A stretch of 64,000 nt of DNA, taken from Gordonia sediminis. Lineage in GTDB: Bacteria; Actinomycetota; Actinomycetes; Mycobacteriales; Mycobacteriaceae. The stretch spans positions 558,001-622,000 of the forward strand of contig RZUM01000002.1 of NCBI GenBank assembly GCA_004193205.1, in the 5' to 3' direction. Below the pieces are notes generated by a model. It made no database searches and was not told the origin of the DNA. It worked only from the letters and a program-made list of their open reading frames with translations. The position numbers were made by a program, and so were the translations under genes. Below are positions 9,468-19,032 of the stretch, in pieces. Position 1 is the first letter of the stretch. Each line of letters opens with the position of its first letter.

Positions 9468-10781
9468 ATGTCCGCCCGCTCAACGATCGCCGGCGCCACC
9501 CGGCGCGTGCCCTTCGGCATCGGCACGGTCGTGATGATCCTGATCGCCGCAATGGTCGCCACGGTCGGTGTGGTCCTGGCAATCGGCACCCCGGACGAGG
9601 AACAGAACGACTACAGCGCCGGACGGCTGCGCGGTTACGCCGACGAACCCGACGTCGCGTGGACGCAGTCCAGCGACACGCTGCCCGGATACCGCGCCGA
9701 CGGTGGCGTCGAGATTGCCGATACCTGGCGCGACCGGTGGCTGCTCGCCTATCCCTCGGGTCTGGGCCGCGCATTCCTCCTCGTGGCCAAGGCAACCGGC
9801 GAACCCATCTGGGACCAACCCGTCGTCGTCGGACTGGGCGACTGCGCCGTGAACGACATCGGAGAGGTCGGCTGCGCGGTCAAGCTGGGCGGCGTGCCCG
9901 ACGGTTTCTACATCGTCGACGACTCCGGAACGCCCTCCTCACCAACAGATCTGCACGACACCAAACAGGTCATCGGGGTCGGCGACAACTACCTGCGCAT
10001 CGATCAGGCCGGCTATGGCGTCACCATGCGCGATGCGGCCGGCCGCGACATCTGGTCGCGCACGTTCGCCGCGTCGGCAAAGGCCGTCACGTTCCCCGAT
10101 GGTGTGGTGGTGATCGAGACCTCCGACGGTGGGCGGTTCGTGATCGACCCGGCCACCGGCGCCGACCGGCTCACCTGCCAACAATGCTCGCTGACCGGAT
10201 TCGACACCGGTATCACTGTGCAGCACAACGATTTCAGCCACGAGAGGGTGGCCACCTTCGCGGTGACCGATGGCGTCCTACGTACCCCGCCGGTCGCGGT
10301 GTCCGCCAGTCTGCGGGTCGTCGAGGGGCCCTCGACGTTACCGGTGTTAACAGGAACCGGGCCCGGCCAGGTGCAGGCCACCCAGGGACACTACGAGATC
10401 CGCGACCCGGCCCGACCAGAAGCGCTGTGGCAGATCACCGACCCGGAACTGTCGAAGGCGAACACCAAACCGTGCGGCACCGCAGTGGCTTTCGCGCTGA
10501 AGGACCGGTCGCGGGCCATCTTCGACCTCGCCGGCGGCGAACGCCTCGGCGGGATGGCGCCGCCGGCCCTCGACGACCCCGACGCCAACATCGACAACCT
10601 CTCGTGCGTCGGGTCGTCGGACACCACCCTGGTGTTCGCCGACCCCAACCAGATCACCGCCTTCGACAGCACCGACGGGACCATCGCCTGGACGCGCTCG
10701 GTGATCGGGACCACCGAATCCGTCGACGGCTACATCGTCGCGCACGAGGGCACGTCGATCACGGTACTGCGGCCGAACTGA
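9468..10781 (+). CDS. membrane-anchored propeller-like protein of unknown function
   Basis: 437 residues. One N-terminal transmembrane helix (about 15-40; VVMILIAAMVATVGVVLAIG) is followed by an exported domain of beta-rich repeats such as WLLAYPSGLGRAFLLVAKAT and VEGPSTLPVLTGTGPGQVQA, ending in a segment resembling PQQ-like propeller blades (TAFDSTDGTIAWTRSVIGTT). Paired cysteines near 128/135 and in CQQC suggest disulfides outside the membrane. Only 5 bp from the araC stop. No known function recognised. Confidence 0.7.
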   Translation: MSARSTIAGATRRVPFGIGTVVMILIAAMVATVGVVLAIGTPDEEQNDYSAGRLRGYADEPDVAWTQSSDTLPGYRADGGVEIADTWRDRWLLAYPSGLGRAFLLVAKATGEPIWDQPVVVGLGDCAVNDIGEVGCAVKLGGVPDGFYIVDDSGTPSSPTDLHDTKQVIGVGDNYLRIDQAGYGVTMRDAAGRDIWSRTFAASAKAVTFPDGVVVIETSDGGRFVIDPATGADRLTCQQCSLTGFDTGITVQHNDFSHERVATFAVTDGVLRTPPVAVSASLRVVEGPSTLPVLTGTGPGQVQATQGHYEIRDPARPEALWQITDPELSKANTKPCGTAVAFALKDRSRAIFDLAGGERLGGMAPPALDDPDANIDNLSCVGSSDTTLVFADPNQITAFDSTDGTIAWTRSVIGTTESVDGYIVAHEGTSITVLRPN

Positions 10782-10805
10782 TCGGACCGAGTTGACCTCG
10801 GCGGG

Positions 10806-12080
10806 TCAGTTACCGCTCATAAACGCCTGCAGCGCAGCCGAATACATCGCCACATCGGCCGCACCCATCAGCTCCCGGGAGCTGTGCATCGCCAACTGGG
10901 GCGCCCCGACGTCGATGGTGACCAGTCCGGTGCGAGCCGCGGTGATCGGGCCGATCGTCGACCCGCACGGCAGGTCGGCGCGGTGGGTGTACCGCTGCAT
11001 CGGGACGCCCGCGGTGTCGCAGGCAAGAGCGAAGATCGCCTCGCCCACCGCATCCGATGCGTACCGCAGATTCTGGTTCACCTTGAGCACCGGCCCGCCG
11101 TTGATGGTGATCCGGTGCGACGGTTCGTGACGTTCGGGATAATTGGGATGGGTCGCATGCGCCATGTCCCCGGACACGCACACGCTCCCCGCCATCGCCT
11201 GCAGGTAGTCCGCGCGAGAACCGCCACGCGCCAGCACGATCCGTTCGATGACGGTGGCGAGGAAGTCGGACGCGGCGCCGCGTTCCGACCCGCTGCCGAC
11301 CTCCTCGTGATCGAACAGCGCGAGCACCCGGGTGTGCACCGACGGCGCACCGTCGAGCAGAGCGCGAAGTCCCGCGTAGCAGGTGCCCTGGTTGTCGAGG
11401 CGTGGTGCACTGAGCAATTCGTTGCCGGCACCGATGAGACGGCACGGCGTGACATCGTGGGTCATCAGTTCCCAACCCAGCAGCGACGCGGGATCGATCC
11501 CGGCATAGGAGGCCACCCAGTCGAGCACGTCGGTGCCGTCGGGGTCCAGCGACCAGATCCCGTCGAGGTGGCGTTGCGGATCCGGTGTGACACCCTTGCG
11601 GTCCTCGGACAGGTGGATCGCCAACTGCGGCACCCGGATCACCGGCTCGGTGACGTGCACGAGCACATGGGAGACCGCCGATCCGGAGCGGTAGGCCAGC
11701 CGCCCGGACAGGCCGAGGTCACGGTCGAGCCAGGAGTTCAGCCACGCACCGCCGTAGGGTTCGAGCGCCACCATCCCGACCCCGACCGAGGTCCGGTCCG
11801 GGCGCTGCTTGAGGCGCAGGTTCGGGCTGTCGGTGTGGCCGCCGACGATCCGGAAGGCGTTGCCGTCACCGGCATCCCAGGCGATGATCGAGCCGCCCCG
11901 GATCACGTAGCTGCGCCCGGTCGCGCGCGGCCATTCCTGGTCTTCGCGCAGTCGGGTGTAGCCGGCCGCCTCCAATTCGCCTGCGACGGCGGCACACACA
12001 TGGAACGGTGACGGCGATGCGTCGATGAAGCCGCCAAGCCCGGCCGCCGTGGCGCTGGTCGTCGTCGAACGACGTTTCAC
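10806..12080 (-). CDS. M18 family aminopeptidase
   Basis: 424 residues. Start taken as GTG 12080 ([14 protein letters not shown]) because GGAGG lies 6 bp upstream and GTGA overlaps the stop of the upstream gene. Dinuclear zinc peptidase removing N-terminal residues in the cytosol. Signature residues: His in [16 protein letters not shown], Asp in [10 protein letters not shown], Glu pair in [16 protein letters not shown], Asp in [12 protein letters not shown], His in [16 protein letters not shown]. tuberculosis has an M18 enzyme (Rv0800) in a similar neighbourhood. Confidence 0.95.
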   Translation of the reverse strand: MKRRSTTTSATAAGLGGFIDASPSPFHVCAAVAGELEAAGYTRLREDQEWPRATGRSYVIRGGSIIAWDAGDGNAFRIVGGHTDSPNLRLKQRPDRTSVGVGMVALEPYGGAWLNSWLDRDLGLSGRLAYRSGSAVSHVLVHVTEPVIRVPQLAIHLSEDRKGVTPDPQRHLDGIWSLDPDGTDVLDWVASYAGIDPASLLGWELMTHDVTPCRLIGAGNELLSAPRLDNQGTCYAGLRALLDGAPSVHTRVLALFDHEEVGSGSERGAASDFLATVIERIVLARGGSRADYLQAMAGSVCVSGDMAHATHPNYPERHEPSHRITINGGPVLKVNQNLRYASDAVGEAIFALACDTAGVPMQRYTHRADLPCGSTIGPITAARTGLVTIDVGAPQLAMHSSRELMGAADVAMYSAALQAFMSGN

Positions 12081-12766
12081 CTCGAACCTCCTCGTGACCC
12101 CATATCCCTCAGGGCCGTCACCACGGGCACCCGGTATCCGGCCACCGCGGCCATCGCCGCGACGACCGACATCATCAAGACGAGTTGGCCGAGGAAGCCG
12201 ATCCACAGCACAGCAAAGGCGGCGGCCCCGGTGATCAGCATGACGATGGCACCGAGGAACAGCCACGGGAACCCGGCGTAACGAAAAGCGGCCATTCCCA
12301 GCACGATCAGAGCCAGGACGGTGATGACCGCGGGCACCGGAGGGCCCGACGCCGCGTCGTCGACGTAGCGCAGTGCACCCCCGGTTTCCTCGGGGACGAG
12401 GTCGGCCCGTCCGGCCCCGACGACTCCGATCAGGATGAGCATGGCGACCAGCGCATATCCGCCGAGCGTGATGTTGCGGCCACTGGCCTGGTCGACCCCG
12501 AGTCGCCGCACCAGATATCCGGCGACGAGGATCAACAACGGTGGCACGATCGCGGCGATCCACAGGCGCGGCACGTTGAGCGCGCGCAGCGCGTCCCCGA
12601 AGCCGACGAATCGGCCGATGGCGACGATGACGGCGTCGTAGGCAAGGGCGATGAGCAGTCCCGCGACCACCGGCGCGATGAGTCCGATCTTCGGCCACAG
12701 CCGCAGCGCCACCCCGCACAGGGCGAGCATGGCGACCCCGACCAGCGCGCAGATCAGCGAGGTCAT
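12077..12766 (-). CDS. polytopic membrane protein of unknown function
   Basis: 229 residues with about six or seven hydrophobic helices (near 3-22, 27-50, 68-88, 104-122, 144-162, 165-185, 190-212) and few polar loops. No family recognised. It sits in an operon reading purS-purQ-this-M18, with one shared base after purQ and a GTGA overlap with the aminopeptidase, so it is co-expressed with purine synthesis genes. Transport or assembly roles are possible but unsupported. Confidence 0.75.
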   Translation of the reverse strand: MTSLICALVGVAMLALCGVALRLWPKIGLIAPVVAGLLIALAYDAVIVAIGRFVGFGDALRALNVPRLWIAAIVPPLLILVAGYLVRRLGVDQASGRNITLGGYALVAMLILIGVVGAGRADLVPEETGGALRYVDDAASGPPVPAVITVLALIVLGMAAFRYAGFPWLFLGAIVMLITGAAAFAVLWIGFLGQLVLMMSVVAAMAAVAGYRVPVVTALRDMGSRGGSR

Positions 12767-13446
12767 CAGGCCGAGGCCAGCACGGAGTCTATGACGGAGT
12801 AGAAGAGGCCGAGACCGTCGTCGCTGGGTCCGGTCAGCGCCTCGGTGGCATGTTCGGGATGGGGCATGAGGCCGACGACGCGGCCGTCGGGGCTGGAGAT
12901 GCCCGCGATGTCGAGTGCGGAGCCGTTCGGGTTGCCGCCGGCGTAGGTGAACACGATGTGCCCCTCGCCCTCGAGTTCCTCGAGTTTGCGCTGCGGCGCG
13001 ACGAATCGGCCCTCACCGGACTTGAGCGGGACGAGGATCTCGGCGCCGGGCTCGAAGCGGCTGGTCCACGTGGTGGTGTTGGACTCGACCTTGAGCCATT
13101 CGTCCCGGCAGATGAAGTGCAGACCCTCGTTGCGGGTGAGCGCGCCCGGGAGTAGGCCGGCCTCGCAGAGGACCTGGAAACCGTTGCAGATCCCGAGGAC
13201 CGGCATTCCCTTGCCGGCGGCTTCGACGACCGATCCCATCACCGGGGCGAAGCGCGCGATCGCACCGGCGCGCAGGTAGTCGCCGTAAGAGAAACCGCCG
13301 GGCACGATCACCGCGTCGACGCCCTTGAGGTCGGCGTCGCCGTGCCACAGTTCCACCGCCTCGGCGCCCGCGAGCCGGGCCGCACGCACCGCGTCGACGT
13401 CGTCGAGGGTGCCGGGAAAGGTGATGACGCCGATCCGCGCAGTCAT
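12766..13446 (-). CDS. purQ: phosphoribosylformylglycinamidine synthase, glutaminase subunit PurQ
   Basis: 226 residues, the usual length. Class I glutamine amidotransferase: nucleophile Cys in [14 protein letters not shown], His/Glu in [10 protein letters not shown], and N-terminal [20 protein letters not shown]. Releases ammonia from glutamine for PurL in step 4 of purine synthesis, in complex with PurS. Nine bases downstream of purS. purL is not in this window. Confidence 0.98.
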   Translation of the reverse strand: MTARIGVITFPGTLDDVDAVRAARLAGAEAVELWHGDADLKGVDAVIVPGGFSYGDYLRAGAIARFAPVMGSVVEAAGKGMPVLGICNGFQVLCEAGLLPGALTRNEGLHFICRDEWLKVESNTTTWTSRFEPGAEILVPLKSGEGRFVAPQRKLEELEGEGHIVFTYAGGNPNGSALDIAGISSPDGRVVGLMPHPEHATEALTGPSDDGLGLFYSVIDSVLASA

Positions 13447-13455
13447 GACCCGCCC

Positions 13456-13695
13456 TCAGTCCGCGATGCGCGAGACGTTGAAGTTCTCGATCACCGTGTT
13501 GGTGAGGAGTTCCTCGGCGATGCGCTCGAGCGCGACATCGTCGACCGAGTCGTCGACCTCGAGTTCAAAGCGCTTGCCCTGCCGGACGTCGGCGATGCCG
13601 GAGAATCCCAGCCGACCCAACGCACCGACGATCGCCTGCCCCTGCGGGTCGAGGATCTCGGCCTTCGGCATCACATCGACCACCACTCGCGCCAT
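13456..13695 (-). CDS. purS: phosphoribosylformylglycinamidine synthase subunit PurS
   Basis: 79 residues, family length. Begins MARVVVDVMPKAEILDPQGQ and has the conserved LGFSGIADVRQGKRFELEVD core. PurS bridges PurL and PurQ in the FGAM synthase complex of Gram-positive bacteria. First gene of the purS-purQ-membrane protein-M18 operon. The 144 bp upstream (13696-13839) hold the presumed promoter; no clear regulatory motif was seen. Confidence 0.97.
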   Translation of the reverse strand: MARVVVDVMPKAEILDPQGQAIVGALGRLGFSGIADVRQGKRFELEVDDSVDDVALERIAEELLTNTVIENFNVSRIAD

Positions 13696-13839
13696 GGGCT
13701 GCTGCTCCGTTCTCGCTGGTGCGTTTTCCGCGATCAGCTTACCGGGTGACCGGGGCCGTTATGCGTCGCGGATCGACGGGAGTTGGGCGCACGCTCGACG
13801 GGCGAACGGCGACGTGCGGCGGTCAGCGATCGGCGCGCG

Positions 13840-14322
13840 TCAGAGGACGGCCTCGATCGCGCCGATGACCTCGGGAGCGGTCGGCTCGGTACGCGGGCGG
13901 AACCGGTTGACGACGTTGCCGTCGGCGTCGACGAGGAACTTCTCGAAGTTCCACTGGACCTCGCCGGCCTCGCCGTCGGCGTCGGTCGCCTTGGTGAGTT
14001 CGGCGTAGAGCGGATGCTGCTCGTCGCCCTTGACGTCGGCCTTCTCCAGTAGCGGGAAGCTGACGCCGTAGGAGGTCGAGCAGAAGGTTGCGATCTCCTC
14101 GGCGGTACCGGGCTCCTGGCCCATGAACTGGTTACAGGGCATGCCGACGACGGTGAGGCCGCGGTCGCGGTAGTTCTTCGCGATCTCCTCGAGTCCGGTG
14201 TACTGCGGGGTCAGGCCACATTTGCTGGCCACATTGACGACCAGCAGCGGGCCACCGAAGGCAGCGAGGTCGAGGTCGGTGCCGTCGAGGGCCTTGACGG
14301 GGATGTCTTTCACATTGCTCAC
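13840..14322 (-). CDS. glutathione peroxidase family thiol peroxidase
   Basis: 160 residues. Contains peroxidatic Cys in NVASKCGLTPQYTGLEE, the conserved GMPCNQFMGQEPG motif and WNFEKFLVDADGNVVNRFRP. Reduces hydrogen or lipid peroxides. A Cys variant (no selenocysteine); actinobacterial members usually use thioredoxin or mycothiol systems rather than glutathione. Divergent from a MarR regulator. Confidence 0.95.
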   Translation of the reverse strand: MSNVKDIPVKALDGTDLDLAAFGGPLLVVNVASKCGLTPQYTGLEEIAKNYRDRGLTVVGMPCNQFMGQEPGTAEEIATFCSTSYGVSFPLLEKADVKGDEQHPLYAELTKATDADGEAGEVQWNFEKFLVDADGNVVNRFRPRTEPTAPEVIGAIEAVL

Positions 14323-14418
14323 GACTCTGACGCTAGCTCAGCGGCGCTGCCGGCTGCGAGGGTTCCCCGGCGGTATGACGCCCGTCACACTCCTCGTTCC
14401 GCTATCGCCGACCTCACC

Positions 14419-14457
14419 GTTAGTTGCGCTAGAGAAATAGTTGCATCCGCGTTAGTT
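14419..14457. promoter_or_regulatory. direct repeats in gpx/marR divergent region
   Basis: TAGTTGC occurs at 14421-14427 and 14438-14444, and GTTAGTT at 14419-14425 and 14451-14457, in an AT-rich stretch just upstream of the marR GTG. Likely promoter and MarR operator; inference from position and repetition. Confidence 0.4.
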
Positions 14458-14464
14458 TCTTTGA

Positions 14465-15025
14465 GTGTCCGAGTCCACGCCGTCGCTCAGCGACCCCACC
14501 GACGCAACCGTGGGGTCCGTCGAGGCCGCCTGCGGGACGCTGCTCGGCTTCCTCGATCGGCTCGCCTGTCTGGGCAAAACCCACTCGATGGACACGCTCG
14601 CGGCGTCCGAACTGACCTTCTCGCAGCTGCGCGTGATGTTCGCACTCGGCGCGCACGGCGACGGCGCCGAATGCATGTCGGTCAACGAGATCGCCGAGCA
14701 TGTGAACCTGTCGCTGGCGGCGACCGGACGGACCGTCGACAAGCTCGTCGTCGCCGGTCTCGCCGATCGTCGCGAGGACACCGCGGACCGCCGGGTCAAA
14801 CGGGTCTCCCTCACCGACGAGGGCCGCCACATCGTGGATTCGCATCTGAGCATCAAGCAGGACATCATCAGCGCCTTCGTGGCCGGCCTGCCCGACAACC
14901 TGCGCGCGGACCTGTGCAGCGCTCTGAACCCGATCATCGACGCCGACGTCGACTACTTCACCGGGGTCCTCGACGCGACCTCGACCTCCTCCCCATCGGC
15001 CACCGAACAGAAAGTCGACTCATGA
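14465..15025 (+). CDS. MarR family transcriptional regulator
   Basis: 186 residues from GTG 14465. Winged helix at about 60-125: SVNEIAEHVNLSLAATGRTV as recognition region and ADRREDTADRRVKRVSLTDE as wing, the MarR hallmark. The stop overlaps the next start (ATGA at 15022), so it is co-transcribed with the MFS pump and probably represses it and itself until a drug-like ligand binds. Confidence 0.93.
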   Translation: MSESTPSLSDPTDATVGSVEAACGTLLGFLDRLACLGKTHSMDTLAASELTFSQLRVMFALGAHGDGAECMSVNEIAEHVNLSLAATGRTVDKLVVAGLADRREDTADRRVKRVSLTDEGRHIVDSHLSIKQDIISAFVAGLPDNLRADLCSALNPIIDADVDYFTGVLDATSTSSPSATEQKVDS

Positions 15026-16575
15026 CCTCCTCGTCAATGCCGGCCCACGCCCACGCGGGGCCGCCGGACACCAAACTCGATCGGCACGTGCTGATCGTTG
15101 CGGGCGTGGTCGTGCTGGGCGCGATCATGTCGATCCTCGACGTCACCGTGGTGTCGGTCGCGCAGAACACCTTCCAGCAGGAGTTCAACACCGACGCCGC
15201 GGGTGCGGCGTGGACCATGACGGGCTACACGCTTGCCCTGGCCGCGGTCATCCCGCTGTCGAGCTGGGCGGCCGCCCGTTTCGGCACCAAGAAGGTCTAT
15301 CTCACCTCGCTGGTGTTGTTCTCGATCGGTTCGGCACTGTGCGCGCTGGCCACGAGCATCGGCATGCTGGTGGCGTTCCGCGTGATCCAAGGCCTCGGCG
15401 GCGGTCTACTGATGCCTATCGGCATGATGATCCTGACCAAGGCGGCCGGACCCGAACGTGTCGGCTCGGTCATGGCCGTGCTGGGCATCCCGATGCTGCT
15501 CGGTCCGATCGCCGGCCCGATCCTCGGCGGCCTCCTCATCGAGAAGGCGTCGTGGCACTGGGTGTTCCTGATCAACGTGCCGGTCGGCATCGTCGCCATC
15601 ATCTACTCGTGGTTCGCCCTGCGCGGCGACGACGAGACCAACCGCTCGTCGATCGACTTCGTCGGCCTGCTCCTGCTCTCGCCCGGTCTCGCCCTGTTCC
15701 TCTACGGCGTGTCGTCGAGCAGCGAGTCGGGCACCTTCATCTCGGCCAAGGTGCTGGTCCCGGCCATCATCGGCGCGGTGCTGATCGTCGGGTTCATCGC
15801 GCATGCGCTGCGCAGCAACAACCCGCTGCTCGACCTGCGGCTGTTCCGCAACCGCACGCTGTCGATCGCGGTGGTCTCCATGACGCTGTTCATGATCGCA
15901 TTCTTCGGTGCGGCACTGCTGTTCCCGCAGTACTTCATCGGCGTCCGCGGTGAGTCCACCCTGCAGGCCGGTCTGCTGCTCGCGCCGCAGGGCATCGGCG
16001 CCATGATCACCATGCCGATCGCCGGCCGGATGACCGACAAGATGGGTCCGGGCAAGTTCGTGCTGGCCGGCATCGTGCTGATGTTCTTCGGCATGGGCAC
16101 GTTCGTGTTCGTCGGTGCGGAGTCCCCGTACTGGCTGTTGTGCGGGGCCCTGTTCGTCCAGGGTCTCGGTATGGGTATGACGATGATGCCGATCATGTCC
16201 GCAGCGCTGGCCACCCTGACCAACGCCCAGGTGCCCGACGGCTCGACCCTGATGAACGTCGTCCAGCAGACCGCATCGTCGATCGGTTCGGCGGTCATCG
16301 CGGTCATCCTCGCGACCAACCTGACGCACGCCCCCGAGAGCATGCTGGCCATCGCGTCGAACACCGCGCCCGACAGTCTGCCGGCCGACCTGCAGAACGC
16401 CCCGGTCCCGTCGTCGTTCTTCGACGCCGCCGCGAATGCCTTCGGGTCGACCTTCGTCGTCGCCACGATACTGATCGCTCTGACGCTCATCCCGGCGTTC
16501 TTCCTGCCCCGCAAGAAGATCACCTCGCCGTTGATCGAGGAGGACATGGACCGGGCGCCGATCGTCATGCACTGA
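15022..16575 (+). CDS. DHA2 (EmrB/QacA-type) MFS multidrug efflux transporter
   Basis: 517 residues with 14 hydrophobic helices, the DHA2 count. Motif LDVTVVSVAQNTFQQEF in TM1 (D-x-T-V-V), motif A-like region AARFGTKKVY after TM2, and motif C GIPMLLGPIAGPILGGLL in TM5. Proton-driven efflux of drugs at the inner membrane. Coupled to the MarR gene. The stop is followed by the inverted repeat and tandem array at 16617-16877. Confidence 0.93.
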   Translation: MTSSSMPAHAHAGPPDTKLDRHVLIVAGVVVLGAIMSILDVTVVSVAQNTFQQEFNTDAAGAAWTMTGYTLALAAVIPLSSWAAARFGTKKVYLTSLVLFSIGSALCALATSIGMLVAFRVIQGLGGGLLMPIGMMILTKAAGPERVGSVMAVLGIPMLLGPIAGPILGGLLIEKASWHWVFLINVPVGIVAIIYSWFALRGDDETNRSSIDFVGLLLLSPGLALFLYGVSSSSESGTFISAKVLVPAIIGAVLIVGFIAHALRSNNPLLDLRLFRNRTLSIAVVSMTLFMIAFFGAALLFPQYFIGVRGESTLQAGLLLAPQGIGAMITMPIAGRMTDKMGPGKFVLAGIVLMFFGMGTFVFVGAESPYWLLCGALFVQGLGMGMTMMPIMSAALATLTNAQVPDGSTLMNVVQQTASSIGSAVIAVILATNLTHAPESMLAIASNTAPDSLPADLQNAPVPSSFFDAAANAFGSTFVVATILIALTLIPAFFLPRKKITSPLIEEDMDRAPIVMH

Positions 16576-16616
16576 CGCCCACAGGACCCGAGTTCCCAAA
16601 CGCCACCAGCACGGAG

Positions 16617-16721
16617 GCCGAGGGAACCCGGAAAAACGCCGACAGCACCCAGCTGAATATCCCGACAGCACCCAGCCACCAAACCCTGGGTGCTGTCGGC
16701 GTTTTTCCGGGTTCCCTCGGC
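16617..16721. terminator. 36-bp perfect inverted repeat between convergent genes
   Basis: Bases 16617-16652 are exactly complementary to 16686-16721, leaving a 33-base loop. Each arm contains GGGTGCTGTCGGCG or its complement. It lies between the ends of the MFS gene (+) and the oligopeptidase gene (-), so it could act as a bidirectional terminator. The perfect 36-bp match is much longer than an ordinary terminator and could instead mark a recent inversion of part of the adjoining tandem array. Confidence 0.6.
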
Positions 16722-16877
16722 GCGAAACGAGGTTCCCTCGGCGGGATCCTGGGTGCCGTCAGCAAGAAACCGGGTACCGTCAGCAAGAAACCGGGTGCCG
16801 TCGGCGAAATTCCGGGTGCCGTCGGCGGGATCGTGGGTGCCGTCGGCGAGAAACCGGGTGCCGTCTGCGGGCGGGGA
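16686..16877. repeat. 21-bp tandem repeat array (minisatellite), about nine units
   Basis: About nine direct copies of a 21-bp unit with core GGGTGCCGTCGGCG and tails GAGAAACC, CAAGAAACC, GGGATCCT, AAATTCC. Two central units differ by one base. A 21-bp period keeps any reading frame open: on the plus strand 7-residue repeats like PGAVGEK or VPSARNR would result. No ribosome site or credible start is seen, so it is treated as non-coding. The array runs up to the last codons of the oligopeptidase gene. Confidence 0.8.
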
Positions 16878-19022
16878 TCAGGGGGTGACGGCACCGGTCT
16901 GCTGGAGAATCCAGGCGATCTCGAAGGCGATTTCCTCCCACTGCTTATAGCGCCCGCTGACCCCGCCGTGGCCGGCGGACATCTCGGTCTTGAGCAGGAT
17001 CAGGTTGTCCGAAGTGCTCAGCTCCTGCAGACGCGCCACCCATTTCGCCGCCTCGGTGAACAAGACCCGGGTGTCGTTGAGCGAGGTCAGGGCGAGGATC
17101 GGCGGGTAGGGTTTTGCCGCGACGTTCTCGTACGGCGAGTACGACTTCATGTAGGCGTACACCGTGGGATCGTGCAGCGGATCGCCCCATTCGTCCCATT
17201 CGATGACGGTGAGCGGCAACGACGGATCGAGGATCGACGTCAGAGCGTCGACGAACGGTACCGAGGCGAGGATGCCGTTGAACAGTTCCGGCGCCAGGTT
17301 CGCGACCGCACCCATCAGCAGCCCGCCGGCCGACCCTCCCTCGGCCACCATCTGCTGCGGCGTCGTCCAACCGGCGGCAACGAGGTGGCATGCCGCGTCG
17401 ACGAAGTCGGTGAAGGTGTTCTTCTTGGTGAGCGTCTTGCCGTGCTCATACCAGTACCGGCCCATCTCGCCGCCGCCGCGGATGTGCGCGAGGACGAATA
17501 CCACGCCGCGGTCCAGGATCGACAGCCGTGACACCGAGAACGACGGGTCGATGCTCGTCTCATAGGAGCCGTACCCGTAGAGGAGCAATGGCGCGGGCCG
17601 GTCGTCGTCGACCCCCTTGCGCCGGACGATGGACAACGGGATCTGCGTGCCGTCCGCGGCGGTGGCCCACTCGCGGGACTGCACGTAGTCGGCCGGGTCA
17701 TACCCACCGAGGACGGGCTGACGCTTGAGCAGGGTCCGTTCCCCGGTCGCGACATCGAGTTCGAAGATCTCGGTGGGTTCGACGAAGCTGGTGTAGCCGA
17801 TCCGCAGCCGCGGCGCGGCCCATTCGGGATTGCTGCCGAGCCCCACCGAACACAACTCCTGCTCGAAGGTGAGCTCCTGGAAGTCGGCGCGCGTGGGGAT
17901 CCCGTCGATCGTGCGGAGGTCGGCGATTGCGATCATCGGCAGCGCGGCCCGGCGATAGGACAGCACGAGGTAGTCGCGGAAGGCGTCGAGGTCCTCGATC
18001 CGCAGGTCCGGGTCATGGGCGATGAATTCGCGCCGTTGCGTCGGGTCGTCGACCGGCGCGATATCGATGGCGAAGTTCTCCGCCTTGACGCCGTCGCGGA
18101 CCTCGTTGTGCACGATGACGAAATAGTCGTCGTCGGCGATCACCACGTGCTCGACGCTGTATTCGACACCCTCGACGCGTGGTGCGACACTGAGGAATTC
18201 GCCGGTTGGGTCGTCGGCGGCGAGCACATAGACCTCGGAGGTGATCTTGGAGCCGACCCCGATCACCAGGTACTTGTCGCTGCGGGTGGACCCCATCCCG
18301 ACCCAGTAGCGTTCGTCGGGTTCGTGGAAGACCTTGACGTCGTCGGTGTCGGTGCCGATGTCGTGGCGCCACACCGTGTCCGGGCGCCACGCGTCGTCGA
18401 CGGTCTGATAGAAGACGTGCGCGGCGTTCGCCGACCACAGTGCGCCGCCGGCGGTGTCGGCGATCTCCTCGTCGAGCAGCTCGCCGGTCGCAAGGTTCTT
18501 GAACCGCAACGTGTACCGTTCGTCGCCGACGACGTCGGTGCTGTAGGCCAGCCAGTTCCCGTCGTCGCTGACGGACAGTGCGCCGAGACTGAAGAAGTCG
18601 TGGCCTTCGGCCTCCACGTTGGCGTCGAGGAGGATCTCCTCGCCGGGCAGCGGGGAGTCGGCCTGCACCTGCGGTGGCGTCCAGTCATCGTCGGAGGCGA
18701 TCGGGCAACGGCAACGGATTCCGTACTGTTTGCCCTCCTCGGTGCGGCCGTAATACCAGTACCGTCCGCGCCGACTCGGCACCGACATGTCGGTTTCCTG
18801 TGTGCGGCTTTTGATCTCGGCGAAGATCTGCTTGCGCAGGTCGTCGAGTTGGTCCGTGTGCGCGTCGGTGAACGCGTTCTGCGCCTCGAGGTAGGCGATC
18901 ACCTCGGGATCGTCCTTGTCGCGCAACCATTCGTATTCGTCGACGAAGGTGTCCCCGTGGTGGGTGCGTTCGCTGCGCACACGCTTGGCGACCGGGGCGC
19001 CCTTACCTGCTTCGACAGTCAC
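16878..19022 (-). CDS. ptrB: S9A prolyl oligopeptidase / oligopeptidase B
   Basis: 714 residues. GTG 19022 is chosen: AGGAGA lies upstream, and the longer ORF would run into purC. An N-terminal propeller (about 80-420) gates a C-terminal alpha/beta-hydrolase domain with nucleophile Ser in AEGGSAGGLLMGAV, Asp in SLNDTRV and His in SAGHGG. Cleaves short peptides, in PtrB after basic residues. In M. tuberculosis ptrB also adjoins purC. Eleven bases downstream of purC, same strand. Confidence 0.94.
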   Translation of the reverse strand: MTVEAGKGAPVAKRVRSERTHHGDTFVDEYEWLRDKDDPEVIAYLEAQNAFTDAHTDQLDDLRKQIFAEIKSRTQETDMSVPSRRGRYWYYGRTEEGKQYGIRCRCPIASDDDWTPPQVQADSPLPGEEILLDANVEAEGHDFFSLGALSVSDDGNWLAYSTDVVGDERYTLRFKNLATGELLDEEIADTAGGALWSANAAHVFYQTVDDAWRPDTVWRHDIGTDTDDVKVFHEPDERYWVGMGSTRSDKYLVIGVGSKITSEVYVLAADDPTGEFLSVAPRVEGVEYSVEHVVIADDDYFVIVHNEVRDGVKAENFAIDIAPVDDPTQRREFIAHDPDLRIEDLDAFRDYLVLSYRRAALPMIAIADLRTIDGIPTRADFQELTFEQELCSVGLGSNPEWAAPRLRIGYTSFVEPTEIFELDVATGERTLLKRQPVLGGYDPADYVQSREWATAADGTQIPLSIVRRKGVDDDRPAPLLLYGYGSYETSIDPSFSVSRLSILDRGVVFVLAHIRGGGEMGRYWYEHGKTLTKKNTFTDFVDAACHLVAAGWTTPQQMVAEGGSAGGLLMGAVANLAPELFNGILASVPFVDALTSILDPSLPLTVIEWDEWGDPLHDPTVYAYMKSYSPYENVAAKPYPPILALTSLNDTRVLFTEAAKWVARLQELSTSDNLILLKTEMSAGHGGVSGRYKQWEEIAFEIAWILQQTGAVTP

Positions 19023-19032
19023 CAGATATCTC

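Noticed and set aside
10806-12719. Longer start for the M18 aminopeptidase (637 codons)
   Set aside because: The extra N-terminus is an alternate-frame reading of the upstream membrane protein; GTG 12080 has GGAGG and a GTGA overlap.
16690-16877. 21-bp direct repeats as a CRISPR array
   Set aside because: Repeats are head-to-tail without unique spacers of 28-40 bp, units are short and degenerate, and no cas gene is near.
16565-16894. Repeat region as a coding gene with seven-residue repeats
   Set aside because: Open in several frames because the unit is 21 bp; no start with a ribosome site and no conserved domain. The longer plus ORF (16140-17531) is out of frame with the MFS gene and antisense to ptrB.
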